In this document: piece after piece, positions 17,826 to 26,516 of the stretch | Position numbering within the stretch: position 1 is the stretch's first letter | Layout: every line of letters begins with the position of its first letter | NCBI GenBank assembly: GCA_964543195.1 | Contig: CAZIXF010000001.1 | Location: 1-64,000 of the forward strand | Direction: 5' to 3' | Length of the DNA: 64,000 nucleotides | Origin: JAGTVG01 sp964543195 | GTDB taxonomy: Bacteria; Bacteroidota; Bacteroidia; Cytophagales; Cyclobacteriaceae | The notes under the pieces: model-generated | What the model was told of the DNA's origin: nothing | The model's database searches: none | Seen by the model: only the letters and a program-made list of their open reading frames with translations | Made by a program: the position numbers and the translations under genes

Positions 17826-18359
17826 TTATTCCTCTTCCTGATCGCGGAGAAGAAGGTAATCTTCTTTCAGCAGCGACATGACCACTTCATTGTGGAATTT
17901 CCCATTTTTGATTATGGATTTCCTGAAAACGGCTTCTTTTTTAAAACCCGCTTTATTCAGTACTCTTTGGGAGGCATGGTTTTCCTCGAAAGTGGAGGCA
18001 TAAATACGCATGACATCATAGTTTTCGAATGCATATTTCACCATTTCCTTTACAGCCAGGGAAGCCACTCCTTTCCCCCAGTATTCCTGGGCAAGCCAGT
18101 AACCGATCTCGGCGTTTTTACGGTAAATATCCTCTTTCAGCATAATACCGACCGCTCCCACGGCCTTTCCATCCACCTCGATGGCCATATTGAGCGCCGG
18201 TTGCAGATCCTTGTTCATCCGGATCCACACCCGGGCATCTTTTTCCGTATAGGGATGGGGGAAAGAATCGCGAAGATTCCGTACTACGTTTTCATTATTG
18301 GCGAATTTTACCAGGTAATGCTCGTCACCCGGTTGCCACGGACGGACCAGGACGTTCAT
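17826..18359 (-). CDS. GNAT-family N-acetyltransferase (RimJ/RimL type)
   Basis: 177 residues from the ATG at 18359; the 40 residues upstream in the same frame are hydrophobic and AT-rich, not typical of the family. The GNAT acetyl-CoA site is seen as YWGKGVASLAVKEMV, followed by ENHASQRVLNKAGFKKEAVFR, typical of the RimJ/RimL subgroup. It acetylates an amino group on a protein or small molecule. The target is unknown, and it is unlinked to its neighbours. Confidence 0.85.
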   Translation of the reverse strand: MNVLVRPWQPGDEHYLVKFANNENVVRNLRDSFPHPYTEKDARVWIRMNKDLQPALNMAIEVDGKAVGAVGIMLKEDIYRKNAEIGYWLAQEYWGKGVASLAVKEMVKYAFENYDVMRIYASTFEENHASQRVLNKAGFKKEAVFRKSIIKNGKFHNEVVMSLLKEDYLLLRDQEEE

Positions 18360-18650
18360 AATGCAAAGATAACCGGAAATCAAGAAGATAATGAAAAATA
18401 AACGAGGGGAAAGAAAATCGAGTCTATAGTTAATCGAGTCTATGGCTAAATGCAGGATTTCGATTTTTATGGTATACATCTTTCCCCATAGTAAAAGGGT
18501 ATAAAAATTGCAAAATTGGCCTTTTAATTGGCTATACGATCCTTTTCAGAATAGAAAAAAACAAAAATCGGTCCGGTTGTTTGTTTAATTTAAAAAAATC
18601 TTGCATTTATTTATTGTATATTTTTTTACTCATTTGAAATAAGAATTTCG

Positions 18651-21392
18651 ATGGAAATCGATCAGAAATATCCTTACCATAGCATAAGCGCTGAAGAATG
18701 CCTTGAGATGTTATCCACCGGGAAGCAAGGCCTTTCCTCCGGGGAGGTTCACGAACGGCAGCAAAAGTATGGAAAAAACATACTCCCCGAAAAAGGAGGG
18801 ACCAACCCGGTCATGTTGTTCCTGAAGCAATTTAAAGATTTCCTGATCCTGATCTTATTTATTGCTGCCGGAATTGCCTGGTGGGCTGACCAGATGGCGG
18901 ATGTGTATATCATTCTGGCGGTGATCCTGTTTAATGCAGTTATGGGTTTTATACAGGAGTTCAGGGCTGAAAAAGCTATTCAATCCATAAAAAGTATGGT
19001 AAGGAAAAAGGCCTATGTTGTGCGGGATAACAAGGAAATGGAAATGACCCCTGAAGGAATTGTGCCCGGCGATATAATAGTTTTAAAAGAAGGTTCTACC
19101 ATTCCGGCTGATGGGCGGCTTTTGAAAAAAAAGGATCTCCGCACCACGGAGGATTCACTTACGGGCGAATCCATGCCCATAGAAAAAGATACAGGGAAAT
19201 TGGAAGAAGACCTCCCCGTGGCAGACAGGGTTAACATGGTATGGAAAGGGACCAATGTGGCAAGAGGCAGTGGGAAGGCGGTGGTGACGGCGACCGGGAA
19301 GCAGACTGAAATTGGAAAAATTGCTGCTTCCATGGAAGAAATGAAAATCCAGGATTCCAATTTCAAAAAGAAAACCGCCACGCTGGGTAAGCAAATGGCC
19401 GCGATAGCGATAACAACAGCCACGATCGTTTTTGTACTTGGCTATTGGTACCGCGATTTTGAGGTGCAGGAAATCCTGCTGGTCACAATTGCCACACTGG
19501 TGTCGTCCATTCCGGAAGGGCTACCCGTTGTCATTTCCATTGTGCTGGCTATCGGTGCTAATCGCATGGCCAGGCAGAAGGCCATTATCCGGGAATTTAC
19601 GGCAACGGAGATGATGGGATCGGTATCTACCATCTTATCCGACAAAACAGGGACTATTACCCAGGGGATCCTGACCGTTAAAAAAATATTAACAGGCGGC
19701 GAAGAGGAAATAGACGTTACCGGAACCGGCCATGAGTTGGAAGGCGAATTCAGGATTAAAGATGAAAACATAGATATATTTGATCATTCCGTGATCAGCA
19801 AACTTGTGGTGATCGCCGGATTCTGCAACAATGCCTCTTTGAAAGAAGATGGAAAAAATGAAAAATCCGGAAAGGATAATACAGGTGAACCTGTAATTAC
19901 CGGGGATCCTACCGAAGCCGCCATGTTTGTATTGGCCCGGAAAGCAAAAATAAAAGAGCAATCACCTTTTAATGATTATAAAATACTTGACGATTTGCCA
20001 TTTAATTCCGAGCAAAAATTCCGGGCAACCCTCATGAAGACAGATGATGACAACGAAATATTTTCCATCGGGGCACCGGAAAGGATACTTGAACTCAGCA
20101 GCCAATGGCTGAGCGAAGATGGCCCTATGAAACTGACCGGTGAAAAAAGAGAAGAGATCCGCAATAAGACCGATCAGTTGACAGGAAAAGCGATGCGTGT
20201 ATTGAGCCTGGGATATAAAGAAGCCGGGGATAAGAATAGTGTGGAAGCCGGTGATGTACAAGATCTTGTATGGGTGGGGATAACGGGTGTTATCGATCCA
20301 CCCCGGGAAGGAGTGAAAGAATCGATCGGCGAATGTAATTCAGCCGGCATACGGGTAATGATGGTCACGGGCGACCACCAGAGAACAGCCTCGGCCATTG
20401 CCGAGCAGGTGGGCATCGTTGAAAAAAAGGAGAAAAATGAACAAAGCGACTATCCGGTATCTCTCACCTCAAAAGATCTTGATGTCAGTGATGAGCAATT
20501 TGATGACTATATCCGGCATGTTTCTATATATGCCAGGGTCGATCCACAAACCAAGTTACGCATTGCAGAAAGACTGCAGGAACGTGATACCTTGATAGCC
20601 ATGACCGGAGACGGGGTAAATGACGCTCCTGCCCTCAAAAGGGCCGATGTAGGTATAGCCATGGGTCAGAGAGGTACCGACGTGGCCAAGGATGCTGCTG
20701 AGATCGTGTTGCAGGATGATAATTTCAGCAGCATAGTAAATGCGGTGCGGGAAGGCCGGATTGTTTTTGAAAATGTAAAGAAAACCAGTTATTTCCTGCT
20801 TACCACCAATTTTGCCGGTACTTCCGTGCTTATTGCAGGTCTGCTACTGGGTTTTCCGATACCGCTCACCGCGGTGATGATCTTATTTGTGAACCTTGTA
20901 ACCGATGGGGTTATGGACATTGCCCTGGCCACTGAACCCGGACACGGTGACATCATGCGTCAGCCTCCCGTAAAGAAGCGGGCCAATATCCTGCATTGGG
21001 ACATTGTGCCTTTTCTGCTGCTGATGGCCGCCATCATGGTTACGCTATCGATGCTGGTTTTTGATTATTATCTTCCCCGGGGGACCGATGCCGCCAGGAC
21101 AGGGGCTTTTCTTGTGGTAGCGATGACCCAGGTATTTAATGTATTCAATATGCGGCATTTGAAAAAATCTGTTTTTGACATAGGCCTCTTGACCAATAAA
21201 TGGATCAATTATGCTTTTATCGCATCCATCATCCTGCAGGTAATTGTAATAAAAACCCCGTTTCTCAGGGAAATGTTCGGATTTGCCGATTTCTCATTAA
21301 TCGATTTTGCCGTAATCTTTTTCATTTCATCCCTTGTACTCTGGGGAGGGGAATTATTTAAATTTCTCAAATTCCGAAAAAAACTCTTATAG
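18651..21392 (+). CDS. P-type cation-transporting ATPase, Ca2+-type (P2A-like)
   Basis: 913 residues, typical of P2 ATPases. Landmarks: N-terminal cation ATPase domain with YGKNILPE; TGES actuator motif near residue 170; ion-site PEGLP in TM4 near 290; phosphorylation site DKTGT near 331; hinge TGDGVNDAP near 650; and a C-terminal membrane bundle (about 700-905). Motifs fit calcium/manganese pumps of the SERCA/PMR1 type in the inner membrane, though a sodium or potassium pump of the same class cannot be excluded. It stands alone. Confidence 0.92.
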   Translation: MEIDQKYPYHSISAEECLEMLSTGKQGLSSGEVHERQQKYGKNILPEKGGTNPVMLFLKQFKDFLILILFIAAGIAWWADQMADVYIILAVILFNAVMGFIQEFRAEKAIQSIKSMVRKKAYVVRDNKEMEMTPEGIVPGDIIVLKEGSTIPADGRLLKKKDLRTTEDSLTGESMPIEKDTGKLEEDLPVADRVNMVWKGTNVARGSGKAVVTATGKQTEIGKIAASMEEMKIQDSNFKKKTATLGKQMAAIAITTATIVFVLGYWYRDFEVQEILLVTIATLVSSIPEGLPVVISIVLAIGANRMARQKAIIREFTATEMMGSVSTILSDKTGTITQGILTVKKILTGGEEEIDVTGTGHELEGEFRIKDENIDIFDHSVISKLVVIAGFCNNASLKEDGKNEKSGKDNTGEPVITGDPTEAAMFVLARKAKIKEQSPFNDYKILDDLPFNSEQKFRATLMKTDDDNEIFSIGAPERILELSSQWLSEDGPMKLTGEKREEIRNKTDQLTGKAMRVLSLGYKEAGDKNSVEAGDVQDLVWVGITGVIDPPREGVKESIGECNSAGIRVMMVTGDHQRTASAIAEQVGIVEKKEKNEQSDYPVSLTSKDLDVSDEQFDDYIRHVSIYARVDPQTKLRIAERLQERDTLIAMTGDGVNDAPALKRADVGIAMGQRGTDVAKDAAEIVLQDDNFSSIVNAVREGRIVFENVKKTSYFLLTTNFAGTSVLIAGLLLGFPIPLTAVMILFVNLVTDGVMDIALATEPGHGDIMRQPPVKKRANILHWDIVPFLLLMAAIMVTLSMLVFDYYLPRGTDAARTGAFLVVAMTQVFNVFNMRHLKKSVFDIGLLTNKWINYAFIASIILQVIVIKTPFLREMFGFADFSLIDFAVIFFISSLVLWGGELFKFLKFRKKLL

Positions 21393-21399
21393 AATTAAA

Positions 21400-21582
21400 G
21401 GGTATAGAGTATTCGTTAGATGCGGGGAGGAACAGCAGGGTATGGATCACAAATGCTCCCGAGGTGGAATGCCCGCAGATCGTTCTGAAATTTGTGGTTC
21501 TGTATTTCCCGTCGATATACGGGATAAGATCCTCAGCGAGGAAGCGGGTGAAAATTTCGGCCAGGCCTGTATATATCTGATT
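21400..21582 (-). pseudogene. Remnant of an esterase (alpha/beta hydrolase, PF00756-like)
   Basis: The minus strand reads about 58 uninterrupted residues without a start codon. They include FLAEDLIPYIDGKYRT and, 10 residues later, GHSTSGAF with TLLFLP. This matches the nucleophile-elbow region of 'putative esterase' enzymes (EELIPYID-x-YRT...GHSxGG), with the catalytic Ser in G-H-S. It starts directly after, and in frame with, the desaturase stop codon and runs into the 3' end of the P-ATPase gene. It is an internal fragment of a lost gene. Confidence 0.6.
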
Positions 21583-22716
21583 TTACACCGGGATGGGCTT
21601 CATTTCCATGATACCGTTGAACAGTTGCCGCCAGGTGCGGATGTCGTCAGATAACCCATGCTGGATCTCCCTGATCTCACGCTTCAGATCCTCGACCAGC
21701 TTTTCCGGCTTCCCGGACTTCCTGAATTCATGGTATTGATCACGGAGCTGCTTGATCTCTGCCATTTTCGAGGAAATGGATTCGAAGGTATCCGAGATCT
21801 TCTGCTCGAGCTGGTCTTTTTTGATATAGGATAATTGCCTGAGACGGTCGATCAGCAGGTTTTTATCATTCTTGAGGACCTGTTTTTTTATCCGGAACTC
21901 ATCGAATCGCCTCAGGTTGGTGGCCAGCCCGGCTTTATTCAAAGTCCAGATCAGCCATTTCCCTGGATCGAAATGATACCATTTCACGCCGTTCCGGTAA
22001 TCGGAAGCAAAATAATGGTGGTAATTATGATAACCTTCACCGAATGTGAGCAGTGAGATAAGGTAATTGTCTACCGCCGAAAGTTCTTTATAATAACTCT
22101 TCGAACCCCAGGTATGGGCCAGTGAATTGATGAACCAGGTAAAATGGTGAACGAGAAACAACCTTACCCACCAGGCCATGAAAAAAGCGCCTATAAAATC
22201 ATTCAGCCACCAGCCGATAGCCAGCGAAACGAGGATATTGCTTCCAAAGAATAAAATCCCATAATATTTGTCCTGGAACATAAGCAGTCTGTTTTTCATC
22301 AGGTCCGACACCTGATCTTTCCTGATGGGCTCGGGTTTTTCGAAAAGCCAGAGGATATGGGCATGCCAGAAGCCTTTTTTGATCGAATAGGGATCACGGT
22401 CGGTGTCCACGTGCTTATGATGCAACCTGTGGTCGTTGGCCCACCGGATGATGCTTCCCTGGCCGGCCAGTGTGCCCAGGAAGATCAGGGGGATCTCCAC
22501 CCAACGGTTGGTCTTATAAGCCCGGTGGGCATATAGCCGGTGATAGCCCGCCGTGATGCTGAGCCCCGTAAGCCCGATCAATAGTACCGTTGTCAGCACC
22601 ATTGTCCATGAGGGAGGTGTATAGTATAAATAAAAGGGAAGTCCGGCCAGCACACCGATCTGGTAGATGGTGATGAAAAGAAACACCGGCCAGTGGATAC
22701 GTTTATAATCGATCAT
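21583..22716 (-). CDS. Acyl-CoA / fatty acid desaturase
   Basis: 377 residues. The integral-membrane di-iron desaturase core (about 1-270) has all three histidine boxes: H59-RLYA-H64, H96-RL-HH, and HNYHH near 240, plus four hydrophobic segments. It introduces a cis double bond (delta-9 type) into a fatty acyl chain and adjusts membrane fluidity. An extra C-terminal region of about 100 residues (275-377) is charged and predicted coiled coil, absent from minimal desaturases. It lies convergent with the P-ATPase gene, separated by an esterase remnant. Confidence 0.92.
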   Translation of the reverse strand: MIDYKRIHWPVFLFITIYQIGVLAGLPFYLYYTPPSWTMVLTTVLLIGLTGLSITAGYHRLYAHRAYKTNRWVEIPLIFLGTLAGQGSIIRWANDHRLHHKHVDTDRDPYSIKKGFWHAHILWLFEKPEPIRKDQVSDLMKNRLLMFQDKYYGILFFGSNILVSLAIGWWLNDFIGAFFMAWWVRLFLVHHFTWFINSLAHTWGSKSYYKELSAVDNYLISLLTFGEGYHNYHHYFASDYRNGVKWYHFDPGKWLIWTLNKAGLATNLRRFDEFRIKKQVLKNDKNLLIDRLRQLSYIKKDQLEQKISDTFESISSKMAEIKQLRDQYHEFRKSGKPEKLVEDLKREIREIQHGLSDDIRTWRQLFNGIMEMKPIPV

Positions 22717-23110
22717 TATTATTATACTTGGTTAATAGTTAAACCAACAAATATAAGCAATCCCAGGCTAAATCTTATGGGAAAGGAGCCATAGATATAC
22801 TTTTTGTCAACTATTTCATGGCATAAAATGTTTGAAAAGATCAACGGCATGCTCCGGTATAAAATGCGAACCGGTTCTTATCATTAAGGATTAAACCTCA
22901 TGGTGCCCGGTAATTAAACCGGTTTTATTATTTCTTTCGTTTGATTAAATGCAGAATTCCCAAGAAATCCCCCTTTTCTATCCTGTTTTTATTATATTTC
23001 AATGACCGAACCAAAAAATTATTTTTTTGATATTTTTAATTTAACCGATCAAACCGATGACGAATTTGCTAAACTCAATATCTGACAGGAATATCCATAA
23101 TGGTGAAAAA
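22717..23110. other. AT-rich intergenic region
   Basis: This is a divergent spacer between the desaturase and the GH26-like gene and presumably carries both promoters. The only structure seen is a short AAACCGGTTT palindrome near 22915. No ORF with protein character was found. Confidence 0.4.
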
Positions 23111-24130
23111 ATGAACAGGCCCCGGAAAACCGGGCATTGGAAGGCCACTCTTCTCAGGTATTTCATTCCCGTTTTTACCCTGTATTTCTTCTCAGTATTT
23201 TTTACACCTGCCATTTCCCAGCCGATTGCCGAGGTGTACCGTTACCTGCATAGCCTGAGTAACGGATCGTATATGTTCGGACAGATGGCCACCTGGGTTC
23301 ATGATGAAAACCCCGATATGGATCATGATAGTAACTGGCTTCATAAAGTGTACGAACATACGGGCGTGATGCCGAAATACGCCACTATTACCTATGACTT
23401 TAACGACGACCCCTTTTCGGACATGGAATGGAACCAGGGGGTAAAGGAAATGTGGGACCGCGGCCTGCTGGTGGGTGTATACAATTTTTATGCTAATCCT
23501 GCCGGCGGCAACTGGAACGACCCCATCGATATCGACCTGATCTTTGCCAAAGGGGATAATTCCACCAAGGCCAATTTTTACCGGCAGATGGACCGGATGG
23601 CAGCCAATTTGAAATGGCTTGAAGAGCGAGGAGTGCCGGTGATCTATACACCCTTTGTAGAAAGCGACGACAGGAATAAATGGCATGCCAAGAACGGAAG
23701 CGCCAACGCGATCAGGCTTTACCGGCTGGTGCATGATTATTTCAACAATGAAAAGAATGTACACAATATTATCTGGGCTTATCATACTACCCAGAACGAA
23801 GGCCGTGCGCAGGAATATTACCCGGGCGATTCCTATGTGGATATCATCGGGAAGTCGGCTTATGGCACCGGCCTGATCTTCAATGAGTACGAATGGGCGG
23901 TGGAAAAGAAGAAAAACGACGGCAAGCTGATCTGGTGGGCAGAGCTTGGCATTCGTGGGCGTGATGACGAACCCAGGGATTGCCTGGATGTGGTGGAGAA
24001 ACTGGAAAACAGTTTCCCGGAGCTGTTCGGATTCTGCTTCTGGAGCGATTCGCCTTTTTATAATGTGGTCGGTAACCTGAACGGAGAAGAACTGATGAAG
24101 CATCCGAAGATCGAAACGAGGGAGGAGTGA
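23111..24130 (+). CDS. GH26-like glycoside hydrolase, secreted
   Basis: 339 residues from the ATG at 23111, chosen because it gives a clean signal peptide ending AISQP; an in-frame ATG 54 nt upstream (23057) is possible. The (beta/alpha)8 fold resembles GH26 beta-mannanases: GSYMFGQ near the start, the acid/base region VIYTPFVESDD (canonical WRPxHE is altered but keeps Glu), and the nucleophile region IWWAELG. It may cleave a beta-mannan or related polymer. The divergent catalytic motif leaves substrate and even activity uncertain. Confidence 0.7.
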   Translation: MNRPRKTGHWKATLLRYFIPVFTLYFFSVFFTPAISQPIAEVYRYLHSLSNGSYMFGQMATWVHDENPDMDHDSNWLHKVYEHTGVMPKYATITYDFNDDPFSDMEWNQGVKEMWDRGLLVGVYNFYANPAGGNWNDPIDIDLIFAKGDNSTKANFYRQMDRMAANLKWLEERGVPVIYTPFVESDDRNKWHAKNGSANAIRLYRLVHDYFNNEKNVHNIIWAYHTTQNEGRAQEYYPGDSYVDIIGKSAYGTGLIFNEYEWAVEKKKNDGKLIWWAELGIRGRDDEPRDCLDVVEKLENSFPELFGFCFWSDSPFYNVVGNLNGEELMKHPKIETREE

Positions 24131-24159
24131 TCCTGCCCCCCTTTGCGGAACACTCAGGG

Positions 24160-24297
24160 CGGAGGATTGAGGATGGAGGATGGAAGATGGAGGATGGAGG
24201 ATGGAGGATGATCATGAGGAAACAAGACCAGTCCTGGGTTGCCTGACGAAGGAAGGCAGATTCGCCTTCAACGCTTAACGGCGGATCAAAAAAATTC
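24160..24297. repeat. Simple repeats plus copy of the small hairpin segment
   Basis: 24163-24212 is a tandem of GGATGGA-type units. 24219-24259 (GAAACAAGACCAGTCCTGGGTT, then GCCTGACGAAGGAAGGC) shares its stem-loop and flank with 10324-10374, but the flank is inverted relative to the loop. The segment lies immediately before the 235-bp element. Confidence 0.55.
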
Positions 24298-24532
24298 TTA
24301 ACCCCGATTATTCATAAACCATTCTCAAAATAAACCGTTTTTACTATTTAAAGTATTTATTATCAGGTAGTTACAAAAAGGGATTAACCCCTGATAAGCG
24401 CAATTCAGTAGCCTATTTCTGGGCTATTTGATTAAGTATAAGAATTTCAAAACCCTATATAATTCTTTGATTATCAAGAAATTGCGCTTAATCGGCCCTT
24501 CGGGCGAAAAATTTATGAATTTTTCGGGTTAA
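24298..24532 (+). mobile_element. 235-bp MITE-like element with TIRs (copy 2)
   Basis: The 235-bp segment recurs in inverse orientation at 41903-42137 with the same length and only about three differences. Its ends are imperfect terminal inverted repeats: TTAACCCCGATTATTCATAAA against TTAACCCGAAAAATTCATAAA, 17 of 21 matching. Inside are a perfect 11-bp inverted repeat (TAAGCGCAATT at 24395-24405, AATTGCGCTTA at 24480-24490), a TAGCC/GGCTA stem and the GCCC-TTC-GGGC hairpin. It has no coding capacity. TTAA at both ends could be part of the TIR or a duplicated target. Confidence 0.82.
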
Positions 24533-24550
24533 AAAGCAGCCCCCTGGCAT

Positions 24551-25225
24551 TTACCGTTGTTCGCCGGTCGCTTCTTTCAGAAACCGGACAGCCCGTTCGG
24601 GATTATAAATGCCACACGGACAGAACCGGGTTAAGGTGGCGGCTGCTTCTTCGGGAGTCCGCCTGCCTTCCCTGACCATATCAAGCATCTTTTTTGCCAG
24701 GTTGAACGAGACCATTCCATGCCCGCACATGGTGGAAAGCCCAAGCACCTCGGAATTGGGAAGATGATCATGGGGATCATAGGTTTTTAAGGAGTATTCC
24801 ACGCTATGCCTGCGAATGCCGCAACCCTGTGCCACATTTCTGGCATTTTCCACCGCAGTGCTCATATTGACCGATAGGCCGAAATCGGCCTCGACCACTT
24901 CTTTAAAACAGGCTTTGGCATCTTCCTCTGAAGCAAAAACGGCCGAAGCCGTTCCTGGTTTTTCTACTCCTTCGATCACTTTATCCCATTCGGGCGTATA
25001 ATCCCTGTTCCAGTGGGCGGCGGGATTCAGGCCCTTGTCCGGAGTGAGGCTTCCGCGGTTGCCATTGCCCATATTCACGGGGTTATGCCGGGTACATATC
25101 CTGAGGAATTCTTTAAGCTTAAGGATGCTGTCTTCGTCATTTTTTCCTTTGGAAGGAATGGCAAAAATGATATAATCGTCGCGGAAGCTTTCAGCATCGC
25201 CGTATCTATGTAATGTATTGGTCAT
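24551..25225 (-). CDS. Cysteine-motif protein of unknown family, partner of ferredoxin-like protein
   Basis: 224 residues, soluble, no signal peptide. Conserved-looking cysteine clusters are QGCGIRRHS (about 140), TMCGHGMVS (about 172) and RFCPCGIYNPERA (about 203-215), compatible with an Fe-S cluster or metal site. The start overlaps the upstream ferredoxin-like gene by 4 nt (ATGA), so the two proteins are probably made in step and may form a complex. I do not recognise a characterised family. It is divergent from the dehydrogenase-amidohydrolase-TRAP genes. Confidence 0.65.
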   Translation of the reverse strand: MTNTLHRYGDAESFRDDYIIFAIPSKGKNDEDSILKLKEFLRICTRHNPVNMGNGNRGSLTPDKGLNPAAHWNRDYTPEWDKVIEGVEKPGTASAVFASEEDAKACFKEVVEADFGLSVNMSTAVENARNVAQGCGIRRHSVEYSLKTYDPHDHLPNSEVLGLSTMCGHGMVSFNLAKKMLDMVREGRRTPEEAAATLTRFCPCGIYNPERAVRFLKEATGEQR

Positions 25226-26061
25226 CGGTTTGAATTTTCTGTTTTTTCCATCTCAATTTTATTGGTCACCCGGCCAAGACCCATGTTGGTTTTGGCCCGG
25301 TAGAAGGTATACCCCAGATCTTCCAGGCGCGGCGCAAGAATGTTGTCCTCCCCATCCGCTTCACACCGCGTGGAAATACCCACTGCGGTTACGGTATCGA
25401 TACGGTCATTCACGTTATGAACGAGATGAAGCACATCATCCACTTCATCGATCGTGGTTTTTATCTCCACAATGGCGGAAAGTATCTTTTCATTCAATAT
25501 ATCTTCTCTGAGGTCGCCGGTTTTTTTGTCGGTCATCAGGTGGGTAACCGGGTTATTTTTTTCAAATGTTACCCCCTTCTTTGCCAGGGCTCTTGTCATC
25601 TCCTGGATATCGGAAAAACGCACGCCTACACCCGGTCTGCCGAATTCGATGGTGTATCCCACTTCACCGGTATCCACACGGGGGTTTACATCGTTGGTTT
25701 TTACCTCCTCGGTGCCTCTTCCCTTGATACCTGTGGAGGTATGCTCGATTACCGGGTCTGAGAAGATCTGGCGGATCAGCCGGGGCATCTCCAGCTCATT
25801 CATTTCAAAGGAGGTAGTGGGGCAGACATCCGGCTCGGGTTCGAAACGGAACCTGAAGACTTTGGCAATCTTCCGGATGGTACGGATCAGTACGGGATTC
25901 AGGTTTTCCGTACTCATGCCCCTGTAGCAGGTACCGCATTCCACGCAGGCATCGTCGTTGATCGTAGCACGGTTAATGTTCTTATCGATATATATGGCGC
26001 CCATCGGGCATACGGGTATGCAATTGCCGCAGGCTACGCATTTTTTCGGATTTATTCTCAT
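25222..26061 (-). CDS. 4Fe-4S ferredoxin-domain protein with unknown C-terminal domain
   Basis: 279 residues. The N-terminus has a complete 4Fe-4S motif C-V-A-C-G-N-C-I-P-V-C-P (residues 8-19) and a second, incomplete cluster motif CVECGTC (about 39-45). The remaining ~220 residues have no membrane segment and are not recognised; they contain RPGVGVRFSDIQEM and a D/E-rich region. It may feed electrons to the downstream partner at 24551-25225. It is first in a two-gene operon, divergent from the dehydrogenase at 26517. Confidence 0.75.
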   Translation of the reverse strand: MRINPKKCVACGNCIPVCPMGAIYIDKNINRATINDDACVECGTCYRGMSTENLNPVLIRTIRKIAKVFRFRFEPEPDVCPTTSFEMNELEMPRLIRQIFSDPVIEHTSTGIKGRGTEEVKTNDVNPRVDTGEVGYTIEFGRPGVGVRFSDIQEMTRALAKKGVTFEKNNPVTHLMTDKKTGDLREDILNEKILSAIVEIKTTIDEVDDVLHLVHNVNDRIDTVTAVGISTRCEADGEDNILAPRLEDLGYTFYRAKTNMGLGRVTNKIEMEKTENSNR

Positions 26062-26516
26062 AGGCTCTTAATCTCTTTAAAAAACTACCGGATGGGGAAA
26101 TCCAATGACAAATGTAGAATTTTTATAGATAATCGTCAAAAACTGTGCAGGTTCACTTACTGTCCACTCAAATGTAGCAGGTTCAATTTTATAACCAATG
26201 ATCAATGACTCAATGCTCAATTAATATTCAATTTTTTTAATGTCGAATTGCCAAAACCATTCTGAAAGGTTTGGGATTTCAGGAATCGTTATGAAATTAA
26301 TTGGATATTGGCCTATTGAGATTTGAATATTAATAACCAATGATCAATGAGCATGTGCCTGCACCTGCTCTGCTATAATTTCTGAAATATGTAACACCCA
26401 CCCCAGCGGTTTGGCCGTTCGTATTTTTTTAATTATTTTGTCCATGGCAGATAGATTTTTTTATATGGGATCAGATGTGACAAACTTTATCTGCAGAAAA
26501 ACCAATTTACCTGACT
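26062..26516. other. 455-bp divergent intergenic region with dispersed repeats
   Basis: It separates the Fe-S operon from the dehydrogenase operon and must hold both promoters. 26180-26310 is related in reverse complement to about 123-235: the same AT-rich TTGAATATTAATTGA core, with a degenerate GGATTCA-type unit beside it. A second AATATTAATAACCAATGATCAATGA copy lies at 26323-26352. No coding frame was found. Confidence 0.5.

Noticed and set aside
21334..21654. 106-codon plus-strand frame after the P-ATPase
   Set aside because: It overlaps the P-ATPase and desaturase ends. The opposite strand carries the recognisable esterase remnant, so this frame is its shadow.
24298..24532. Element read as an integron attC site
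   Set aside because: It is longer than typical attC sites, lacks the paired core and L-box layout with cassette ORFs, and no integrase gene is seen.
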